Position numbers and translations under genes: made by a program
Origin: Siphonodentalium dalli
Lineage: Eukaryota; Mollusca; Scaphopoda; Gadilida; Siphonodentaliidae
Reading direction: 5' to 3'
DNA: 64,000 bases
NCBI GenBank assembly: GCA_032622095.1
Contig: CP136067.1
Location: 199,230,052 to 199,294,051, forward strand
The notes under the pieces: generated by a model
What the model was told of the DNA's origin: nothing
The model's database searches: none
What the model saw: the letters and a program-made list of their open reading frames with translations, nothing else
Shown: positions 55,260 through 64,000 of the stretch, one piece after another
Layout of the letters: every line of letters starts with the position of its first letter
Numbering within the stretch: position 1 is the first letter of the stretch

Positions 55260-58203
55260 TGTCGTGATAAAGTAACACTGATTGGTTCCGCCGCGGGATG
55301 GTTGGGAGGTTGTGTCGTGATATGTTACACCGATTGGTATACACAGATGGGTTCCACTGCGGGATGGTTGGGAGGGGTTCGTGATATGTTACACCGATTG
55401 ATATACAGAGATGGGTTCCGCCGCGGGATAGTTGGGAGGGGTTCGTGATATGTTACACTGATTGGTATACACAGATGGGTATCGCCGCGGGATGGTTGGG
55501 AGGTTGTGTCGTGATTTGTTACACCGTTTGGTATACAGAGATGGGTTCCGCCGCGGGATGGTTGGGAGGGGTTCGTGATATGTTACACTGATGGGTATAC
55601 ACAGATGGGTTCCGACGCGGGATGATTTGGAGGGGTTCGTGATATGTTACACTGATTGGTATACACAGATGGACTCCGCCGCGGGATGGTTGGGAGGTCG
55701 TGTCGTGATATGTTACACTGGTTGGTATACAGCGATGGGTTCCGCCGCGGGATGGTTGGGAGGTTGTGTCGTGATATGATACACTGATTGGTATACACAG
55801 ATGGACTCCGCCGCGGGATGGTTGGGAGGGGTTCGTGATATGTTACACTGATTGGTATACAGAGATGGGTTCCACCACGGGATGGTTGGGAGGGGTTCGT
55901 GATATGTTACACCGATTGGTATACACAGATGGGTTCCGCCGCGGGATGGTTGGGAGGGGTTCGTGATATGATACACTGATTGGTATACACATATGGACTC
56001 CGCCGCGGGATGGTTGGGAGGTTGTGTCGTGATATGTTACACCGATTGGTATACAGCGATGGGTTCCACCGCGGGATGGTTGGGAGGGGTTCGTGATAAA
56101 GTAACACCGATTGGTATTAACAGATGGGTTCCACCGCGGGATGGTTGGGAGGGGTTCGTGATATGTTACACCGATTGGTATACACATATGGCTTCCGCCG
56201 CGGGATGGTTGGGAGGGGTTCGTGATATGTTACACCGATTGGTATACACAGATGGACTCCGCCGCGGGATGGTTGGGAGGGGTTCGTGATAAAGTAACAC
56301 CGATTGATATACACAGATGGGTTCCGCCGGGGGATGGTTGGGAGGGGTTCGTGATATGTTACACCGATTGGTATACAGAGATGGGTTCCGCCGCGGGATG
56401 GTTGGGAGGGGTTCGTGATATGTTACAACGATTGATATACACCGATGGGTTCCGCCGCGGGATGGTTGAGATGTTGTGTCGTGATATGTTACACTGATTG
56501 GTATACAGAGATGGGTTCCGCCGCGGGGTGGTTGGGAGGAGTTCGTGATATGTTACACCGATTGATATACACAGATGGGTTCCGCCGCGGGATGGTTGGG
56601 AGGGGTTCGTGATATGTTACACCGATTGATATACACAGATGGGTTCCGCCGCGGGATGGTTGGGAGGGGTTCGTGATATGTTACACCGATTGATATACAC
56701 AGATGGGTTCCGCCGCGGGATGGTTGGGAGGGGTTCGTGATATGTTACACCGATTGATATACACAGATGGGTTCCGCCGCGGGATGGTTGGGAGGGGTTC
56801 GTGATATGTTACACTGATTGGTATACAGAGGTGGGTTCCGCCGCGGGGTGGTTGGGAGGGCTTCGTGATATGTTACACTGATTGGTATACAGAGATGGGT
56901 TCCGCCGCGAGGTGGTTGGGAGGTGTTCGTGATATGTTACACTGATTGGTATACAGAGATGGGTTCCGCCGCGGGATGGTTGGGAGGGGTTCGTGATATG
57001 TTACACTGATTGGTATACAGAGATGGGTTCCGCCGCGGGGTGGTTGGGAGGGGTTCGTGATATGTTACACCGATTGATATACACAGATGGGTTCCGCCGC
57101 GGAATGGTTGGGAGGGGTTCGTGATATGTTACACTGATTGGTATACAGAGATGGGTTCCGCCGCAGGACGGTTGGGAGGGGTTCGAGATATGTTACTCTG
57201 ATTGGTATACGGAGATGGGTTCCGCCGCGGGGTGTTGGGAGGGGTTCGTGATATGATACACTGATTGGTACACAGAAATGGGTTCCGCCGCGCGATGGTT
57301 GGGAGGGGTTCGTGATATGTTACACCGATTGGTAAACAGAGATGGGTTCCGCCGCGGGATGGTTGGGAGGGGTTCGTGATATGTTACTCCGATTGATATA
57401 CACAGATGGGTTCCGCCGCGGGATGGTTGGGAGGGGTTCGTGATATGTTACACCGATTGGTATATAGAGATGGGTTCCGCCGCGGGATGGTTGGGAGGGG
57501 TTCGTGATATGTTACACTGATTGGTACACAGAGATGGGTTCCGCCGCGCGATGGTTGGGAGGGGTTCGTGATATGTTACACCGATTGGTAAACAGAGATG
57601 GGTTCCGCCGCGGGATGTTTGGAGGGGTTGGTGAAATGTTACAACCATTGGTATACACAGATCGGTTCCGCCACGGGATGGTTGGGAAGTTGTGCCGTGA
57701 TATGATACACTGATTGGTATACACAGATGGGTTCCGCCGCGGGATGGTTGGGATGTTGTGTCGTGATATGTTACACTGATTGGTATACAGAGATTGGTTC
57801 CGCCGCGGGGTGGTTGGGAGGTTGTGTCGTGATATGTTACTCTGATTGGTATACAGAGATGGGTTCCGCCGCGGGGTGTTGGGAGGGGTTCGTGATATGT
57901 TACACCGATTGGTAAACAGAGATGGGTTCCGCCGCGGGATGGTTGGAGGGGTTCGTGAAATGTTACAACGATTGGTATACACAGATGGGTTCCGCCGCGG
58001 GATGGTTGGAGGGGTTCGTGATATGTTACACCGATTGGTATACACAGATGGGTTCCACCGCGGGTTGGTCGGGAGGGGTTAGTGATATGTTACACCGATT
58101 GGTATACAGACATGGGTTCCGCCGCGGGATGGTTGGGAGGGGTTCGTGATATGTTTCGCTGATTGGTACATACAGATGGGTTCCGCCGCGGGATGGTTGG
58201 GAG
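55260..58203 (+). repeat. 64-bp minisatellite, main forward array (about 46 units)
   Basis: Tandem units of about 64 bases with the core GGTTCCGCCGCGGGATGGTT. Two alternating tail types occur: GGGAGGGGTTCGTGATATG and GGGAGGTTGTGTCGTGATATG. Variants include GATAAAGTAACAC for GATATGTTACAC and GGGGTGGTT for GGGATGGTT. Reading frames through it are repeats of one peptide in each frame and are not gene-like. It begins about 20 bases after the SDR donor site, so it is intronic. Confidence 0.95.
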
Positions 58204-59375
58204 CAGGGATGTGGCTAGAGGGAGGTGTGGGGGGTGTCTCACCCCCCAGCAGAGAGCTATATTTTCAATAGTTGGAAATTTCATACCTGCCTCAACGAAA
58301 TTTCACACAAACAATAGGTTGAAAATGTTCTTGTAGTTTGATTATAGAACAATTTATTGGGGGAATTTATTGTTTTTCGACCAATATTTGCATATGTTCC
58401 TATTTTTGGTCAAAATTTTTGACAGAAATGGTCATCAGTTGGAAATTTTCCAACCTTAGGGGGGTGACAGGTCGGAAATTCCAACACTTGGAAAGCTTGT
58501 GTCCTGGTCTCTCCCCCGTGGCCAGTCAAAAACTTCTAGTTAATTTAAGAAAACAATATTGTCATACAATTGGTCAACATTGTCATTGGAATTTTAATCA
58601 GTTTGAAAATTTCCAACCTAAGTGGGGGTGTAGGGTTTGAAATTTCCAACAGTAGGAAGGCTTGAGGCTAGTCTAGATGTTAGGATTTTGCGATTTTCTT
58701 GTTCAGATTTCAAATTTTTCGCACACCGGGCCGAACCATGGTCGGCCCGGTGTGTCATTGCCCCATCCACATGGCCAATACAAAACTGCTAATTAGTTTA
58801 GCAAAACAATATTTTACTACATTTGGTCAAACTTGTAGACATAAATGGTCATCAGTTAAAGAATTTTCCAACCTGAGGGGGAGTATGAGGTTTGAAATTT
58901 CCAACACTAGGAAGGCTTCAGTTGAGGCCAGTCTAGATGCTAGGATTTGCGATTTTCTTGTATAGTTTTCAAAATTTTCTCACACCGGGCCGAACAACCA
59001 TGGTCGGCCCGGTGTTTCCTGGTCTGTTGTCGGTAGCTGTGTGCATTTGTCTGGAATTAGATCACTAGTTGTTTTTTTTGGGGCAATTTTCAGGTTAAAA
59101 TATCTTAATGTTCTCATACTGGGAAAATAGAAGCATGGCTTATGAATATATAGGAATTTAGGCCTGAGCGTGAGGTACAAGGGGCGGGGGTGGTGCAAAT
59201 GGAATTATGCAAAAAGTTGTGTTGGTGTGATTCCGACTCAAAGGGGGGGGTGCAAATGGAATTATGCAAAAAGTTGTGTTGGTGTGAGTCCGACTCAAGG
59301 GGGGGGGTGCAGTTGGAAATTCCCAAGGTGGACGCCCCCCCCCCCCCCAGCGGAGACCCTCTAGCCACATCCCTG
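58204..59375. mobile_element. hAT-like non-autonomous transposon with perfect 8-bp target duplication
   Basis: The 64-bp array is interrupted by 1172 bases that start CAGGGATGTGGCTAGAGGG and end with the complement CCTCTAGCCACATCCCTG. The flanks are an exact 8-base duplication, GTTGGGAG, at 58196-58203 and 59376-59383, which is part of the array unit. An 8-bp duplication with CAGGG termini is the hAT signature. The interior has no transposase frame. It holds repeated TTGGAAATTTCCAAC blocks, two copies of a roughly 270-bp unit, two hairpins with CACCGGGCCGA arms, and C/G homopolymer tracts near the right end. Confidence 0.88.
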
Positions 59376-59592
59376 GTTGGGAGGTTGTGTCGTGATATGT
59401 TTCACTGATTGGTACATACAGTTGGGTTCCGCCGCGGGATGGTTGGGAGGGGTTCGTGATATGTTACTCTGATTGGTATACACATATGGCTTCCGCCGCG
59501 GGATGGTTGGGAGGGGTTCGTGATATGTTACACCGATTGGCATACACAGATGGACTCCGCCGCGGGATGGTTGGGAGGTTGTGTCGTGATAC
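59376..59592 (+). repeat. 64-bp minisatellite, middle block (about 3 units)
   Basis: The array resumes after the hAT-like element with the duplicated GTTGGGAG and runs until GTGTCGTGATA, where LINE-B begins. Confidence 0.9.
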
Positions 59593-59619
59593 GATACGAT
59601 ACGATTTATTTGCATAAAC

Positions 59620-60626
59620 ACCAATAAAGGCAGTATGCTAACGATACAAATAGTAATAAAACAATAAACAATTAATAAACAATTACATGTAAACATGGCA
59701 TGTCTAGCTATATGTATTTTATTGTGTGATGGCAAGCATAATATTAATTCAGAGCGCTTATCAAAGAAGCGCCGGACCACGTTGCTGATTTTGCTGCTTA
59801 TTTCAGGGTTATCATTTTTCATTACAAGATTAAATTTCTGATCGTTTGACATACTTGTAAAATAGCTGTGATATCTACCAACAATTTGGAAAAGTTCATT
59901 TCTGAGATTGCAATAGTGTGGACATTCCATAATGAAATGATACTCATTTTCTATATCCGAACCTGTCCTGCATTTAAGGCACAGTCTCTTCCCCTCCTTA
60001 ATTATAGGCTGATGATGTCTACCTTTTTCAATAGCGAGTTTGTGATCACTAACACGGAGTTTTGTCAAACTGATCCTATCTTTTAAAGATGTTGTGTTTA
60101 TTAAGTAAGTCTCTAAGATATAATCATTTTTAAACAATCTATATGTTCTGAGTTTATTTTTATGGCGATCTCGTTTTGAGTCATCAAAAAAAGATCTCTT
60201 GAATTCTTTCACATGTTCTTCCTGGAGCTTACACTTGAGATTTCTAATGATACTATATGTTTGGTTATTTAATGGAACCTGTATATTTTTACAGCCAAAT
60301 GCGTTTATCGTCCCGAATAAAGAGTTGCATTTTGCTTTCCTCATTACATGTTCAGAGACGACTGATGCCATTAGTTTGTTTTTAGATACATTTGATAATT
60401 TTGCACCATAGTTAGCCATTCTGCATAATATTTCGATGGAACATGGATATCTACCGAGCTCTGCTCTCACTGCATGATTTGGAGCGTACTTACCTACTCC
60501 CAATATATGCTTACAATAAGTAGTGTGTAACTTTTCGCAACTCAAACTATACTGGTTACTTCGTGATGTACCACATCTCCATACTTCACATCCGTATAAT
60601 ATGATTGGTTTGATCAATCTGTCAAA
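59620..60626 (-). pseudogene. LINE-B C-terminal region with CxxC-H-C module
   Basis: In the same frame as the reverse transcriptase core after a single TGA. It begins FDRLIKPIILYGCEVW, the usual thumb-to-C-terminus block. Further on are LRVSDHKLAIEKGRH and then CLKC...NEYHFIMEC, the C-x2-C...H-x4-C zinc-knuckle-like module also found in the other LINE tails of this window. The natural end is probably near 59650-59700; beyond that the frame runs into the 64-bp array. Confidence 0.85.
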
Positions 60627-61500
60627 TCATTTCAACAAGATATTTACTGAAGGATATGCTGTTGCCCTGAATGCATTCAAAAGTGAGTACATGGCTTTCT
60701 GACCTTTTTGAAAAAGAACCTCTTGTGCTTTGGAAAACTTCCCATCATCTGAAAATTTTATTCCCAGATATGAATAATCTCTAACATTCTCAATTTGACT
60801 ACTATTTATACTGAATACTGGAGAGTTAGTGAGATACTTAGATCCGAAAACAACACATTTAGTTTTCTCCACGTTAAGTCTTAATTTGTTCTGATAAGTA
60901 TATTCCTCAAGCTTGTCAAGACATCTCTGTAAGCCCACCTGGCTTTCCGATAGCAGAGCCAAATCGTCAGCAAAGAGCAAATGGTTTAATTTGTAATTTG
61001 GAAGAGTGATAGCTTCACAATTGTCGTCAAATATATTCTTAATATCCTCGATGAAAATTTTAAAGAGGTTTGGAGATAAAGGAAACCCTTGTAGTACGCC
61101 TACTTTAGAGAGACATGGGGGTCCTAATCCTATGCTTGTTTTTGTAACATAGTAGCTTGAATTATACATTGATCTAATGAGGTCACAGATTTGTCCAGAT
61201 ATGCCTAATTTTTCCATTTTGAGCATTAAAAGCGACCTATCAACAGAGTCAAACGCTTTTCTGAAATCGATAAAGGCAACTTACAGAGGTTTTCTAGCGG
61301 TGTTGTATTTATCCACGATTGTTTTCAACACAAAAGCGCTATCTGTTGTGCTCTTTCCTTCACAAAAACCAAACTGATTATCACTTATTATTCCGTTGTC
61401 AAATAAAAACTTATTAAGCCGTCTATTGATAATTTTGTTAAACAGTTTTCCTACCGCTGAACTTACTGCAATAGCCCTGTAATTATTTGGGTCATTTCGA
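60627..61500 (-). pseudogene. LINE-B reverse transcriptase core
   Basis: This continues the preceding segment after the frameshift. Reading the minus strand gives NNYRAIAVSSAVGKLFNKII, NQFGFCEGKSTTDSAF, then RKPL-stop-VAFIDFRKAFDSVDRS, so a TAA at about 61280 interrupts just before the first catalytic aspartate. Next come GVLQGFPLSPNLF (the usual GVRQGDPLSP, with two changes), LLFADDLALLSES with the catalytic pair, and YLGIKF. It ends at LLK-TGA near 60627; the frame continues immediately after that stop. Confidence 0.9.
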
Positions 61501-63201
61501 TCACCTTTTTTTGTAAATTAAACTAAGCACCGATCTACTCCAATCATTCGGATAATACCCCGAAGAAAGTATGTGATTAAATAGTTTAAGTATTTCGTCT
61601 ATTAATAGCGGACCTATTGTTTTGATAAGTTCATTTGACACGTTATCCAGTCCTTTTGCCTTTCCGTGTTTCAACTCCCGGATTGCTGTAATAATTTCTT
61701 CCACAGTAAACGGGGAATTATTTATGCAATATTTTGTAGCATTGGTGTTTTGGGGAACACAATCTTGTGTGTTCATGATTGAATCTGGAGAATAAAGTTT
61801 GTTGAAAAAATCAACCGACTTGTCTGGATCTAAATCATTAAAATGCGTTTTATTTTGTTTCAACTTCCCTATAACATCCCAGTAACTTTTTGGATCAGCA
61901 CACTCGATTTTCTCAAGTTCATTATGCAAGTTTTGATAATACTGTTTCCGCTTAAACTTCACTTCCCTCTTGTAATTTTTTTTCAAAGTAAAATATTTCA
62001 CCCGCAGACTGTCATCATACGGATTACTTCTCATATCGCGAATAGCTCTGTCTAAGTCATTTTTAAGACATTTACATCCATTATCAAACCACATTCTTTT
62101 ACGTTTATTTTTCATTTTATTATTTCGAATAAGCTTACATGCGTCTAAATTTATCGCTTCAATAACAGACATAAAATAATTCGTCGCAGACTCAACGCCA
62201 TTATCATCATTTCCATAGAATTTCATTTTAAAATCTGTTATTTGCTTCTGAATTTCGGGACGTTTAACAGAGGAAATAGCCCTTTGTTTGCTTGCTTCTG
62301 TCCACTGAATTTTGAATCGCTGTTTAGAAAATTCATGTTTTCGTTTCTTTTCGCCGATTGCCTTTGTGCCATAAGTGAAATGTGCAGCCAGTTGACAATG
62401 ATCAGAATACTCGCAGGGTAACTTAACACAAAAATAACTAACATCAGAAATATATCTGTCTGAGACGAGTATATAATCAACCACACTAGCGCCATTGTAT
62501 TGGTAACTGGTAAAATGTCCTAAATTGTCACCAATGATACGACCGTTCAATATTCGGATACCGGTTTTAATGCAAAATGATAGTAACTGGTTACCAAAAG
62601 AATTGACCTTCGAGTCCATATTAACCCTTTCTCGTGATGTATCTATAGTATAGCTATCCGGCAGTGGTATGTGTTTATCGTTGTCCCCCGCAACGTGGTC
62701 CAGCTTACTTCCGGTTCTGGCATTCAAATCACCGCCTACAATAATAAGATCTTCGCTCTGATATTCAATAAGACTCGTTTCAATTTCACCAAATATATTT
62801 TCATCTATTTCTCTTGATTCCCAGTAACTAGAATTTATTGGAGGTAAGTAGCAAGACACAAATACTATTGATTTACCGTTCAACTTGAATAATTCGCCAT
62901 GAAACTCCACAAATATGGCTAACTCCCCAATCAATTGAATTTTTTTGACAAAGCGCTTATATTTCTTACGAAAATAGAATGCAATGCCTCCACGCCCGCC
63001 AGTTTGGCGAGTAAGTTGAACAGACTCATATCCCGGGATATCGATGTCATTCTTATCTTGATGCCATGTTTCAATTAGTGTTAAGAAGTCATACTTTGTC
63101 AACTTATTTTTGAAATCACCGTCTAACGACTTGAATCCTTGCACATTCCATACGGAATAGGACACCTCGTTCATTTGGTGCGTATCAATTGATTGTGTCA
63201 T
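61501..63201 (-). pseudogene. LINE-B endonuclease and start of reverse transcriptase
   Basis: This is 566 codons. The N-terminus is an AP-type endonuclease (exonuclease-endonuclease-phosphatase fold): WNVQGF at 18-23, the metal-binding glutamate in LIETW near 44, GGDLNARTG near 156-164, SVVDYILVS near 239-247, and the final SDH at 266-268. A lysine-rich linker follows, and then the start of the reverse transcriptase region with HGKAKGLDNVSNELIK near residue 525. It ends at LIYKKR because a seven-A run near 61508 carries one base more than the frame needs; reading six A's restores GDRNDPNNYRAI, the next conserved block. The protein would nick target DNA to prime reverse transcription. Confidence 0.9.
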
Positions 63202-63302
63202 TTTAAATATATTGGTTACTACTGCCGAAGTTGAAATAGCGACTGAATAAGAGAATGAATAATTTCGGAATTAAACATTCGGAAGCTCGATTAATATAAA
63301 AC

Positions 63303-64000
63303 AATATATACAGAGATGGGTTCCGCCGCGGGGTGGTTGGGATGGGTTCGTGATATGTTAAACCGATTGGTATACACAGATGGACTCCGCCGCGGGATGG
63401 TTGGGAGGTTGTGTCGTGATATGTTACACTGATTGGTATACAGAGATGGGTTCCGCCGGGGGTGGTTGAGAGGGGTTCGTGATATGTTACACTGATTGGT
63501 ATACAGAGATGGATTCCGCCGCGGGATGGTTGGGAGGGGTTCGTGATATGTTACACCGATTGGTAAACAGAGATGGGTTCCGCCGGGGGTGGTTGAGAGG
63601 GGTTCGTGATATGTTACACTGATTGGTATACAGAGATGGATTCCGCCGCGGGATGGTTGGGAGGTTGTGTCGTGATATGTTACACTGATTGGTATACAGA
63701 GATGGGTTCCGCCGCGGGATGGTTTGGAGGGGTTCGTTATATGTTACACCGATTGGTAAACAGAGATGTGTTCCGCCGCGGGATGGTTGGAGGGGTTCGT
63801 GAAATGTTACAACGATTGGTATACACAGATGGGTTCCGCCGCGGGATGGTTGGGAGGTTGTGTCGTGATATGATACACTGATTGGTATACACAGATGGGT
63901 TCCGCCGCGGGGTGGTTGGGAGGTTGTGACGTGAAATGTTACAACCATTGGTATACACAGATGGGTTCCGCCGCGGGGTGGTTGGGAGGTTGTGTCGAGA
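63303..64000 (+). repeat. 64-bp minisatellite, right block running off the window
   Basis: About 11 more units of the same minisatellite to the last base of the window, with GGGGGTGGTTGAG and GTGACGTGAAATG variants. The right end is not seen. Confidence 0.94.

Larger units (their letters stand above)
59584..63300 (-). mobile_element. LINE-B: nearly complete non-LTR retrotransposon inserted in the 64-bp array
   Basis: A minus-strand element with a short 5' leader, one long coding region (endonuclease, reverse transcriptase, C-terminal zinc-knuckle-like module) and a 3' tail of repeated CGTAT pentamers at 59590-59610. It sits inside a 64-bp unit: the array stops at GTCGTGATA and restarts near TATACAGAGATGGG, so about 15 bases of the unit are missing and there is no clear target duplication. 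The CGTAT tail overlaps the array's CGTGATA, suggesting annealing to the target during insertion. The coding region has one frameshift and two stops, so the copy is dead but recent-looking. Confidence 0.9.

Noticed and set aside
55248-58149. Many frames in the 64-bp array (for example WLGGCVVICYTDWYT repeats)
   Set aside because: The unit is 64 bases, so frames rotate between units; peptides are repeat artefacts.
59361-59600. C-terminal extension of the LINE-B frame (NRIVSYHDTTSQPSRGG and following)
   Set aside because: This part is read-through into the 64-bp array after the LINE tail and is not part of the retrotransposon protein.

Overview
The window looks like a stretch of a repeat-dense, AT-rich metazoan genome. 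Its genes are split by GT-AG introns, it holds several clades of decayed non-LTR retrotransposons, piggyBac-, hAT- and Helitron-like non-autonomous elements, and many micro- and minisatellites. It has no operons and no bacterial-style gene packing. The repeat style and the PAN/apple plus C-type-lectin gene fit a marine invertebrate, probably a lophotrochozoan such as a mollusc; that placement is inference, because no marker settles it.

Host genes. (1) A secreted PAN/apple plus C-type lectin gene lies on the minus strand in three exons (25176-24870, 20577-20368, 9775-9534). All introns are phase 1, and the joined reading frame is 252 codons. Its introns (about 4.3 and 10.6 kb) contain most of the elements between 9.8 and 24.9 kb. 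(2) The first coding exon of an SDR-family dehydrogenase (DHRS11-like) is present twice, head to head, at 54418-54549 (minus) and 55106-55237 (plus), in the arms of a large imperfect palindrome centred near 54792. Each copy ends at a CAG|GTGAGT donor and runs into a 64-bp minisatellite that also flips orientation at the palindrome axis. Later exons are not in the window.

Layout. 0-9 kb: LINE remnants, a 1.35-kb tandem duplication and a 77-bp-arm foldback. 9.5-25.2 kb: the lectin gene, whose introns hold a LINE (LINE-A) with another LINE 3' end nested inside it, two piggyBac-like MITEs in opposite orientation, a 2.1-kb 32-bp-unit array with a 320-bp higher-order repeat, and CTTAAG-rich elements. 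26.2-27.6 kb: two Helitron-like elements end to end. 30.7-32.8 kb: hAT-like elements. 33.3-37.5 kb: a large inverted repeat with a LINE in one arm and a Helitron-like element in the loop. 38.7-45.3 kb: 30-, 59-, 12- and 25-bp tandem arrays, the last inside a hAT-like element. 45-53 kb: mostly unannotated sequence with small foldbacks, a fourth Helitron-like copy and a degenerate tandem repeat. 53.5-64 kb: the SDR palindrome and its 64-bp arrays, interrupted by a hAT-like element with a perfect 8-bp target duplication and by a near-complete but disabled LINE (LINE-B).

All retrotransposon coding regions carry frameshifts, stops, truncations or motif loss, so none looks autonomous. The main biology is nested invasion of introns, birth of satellites inside transposons, and a head-to-head duplicated first exon. 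I could run no searches: family names rest on motifs read by eye, and clade-level LINE names are deliberately left open.
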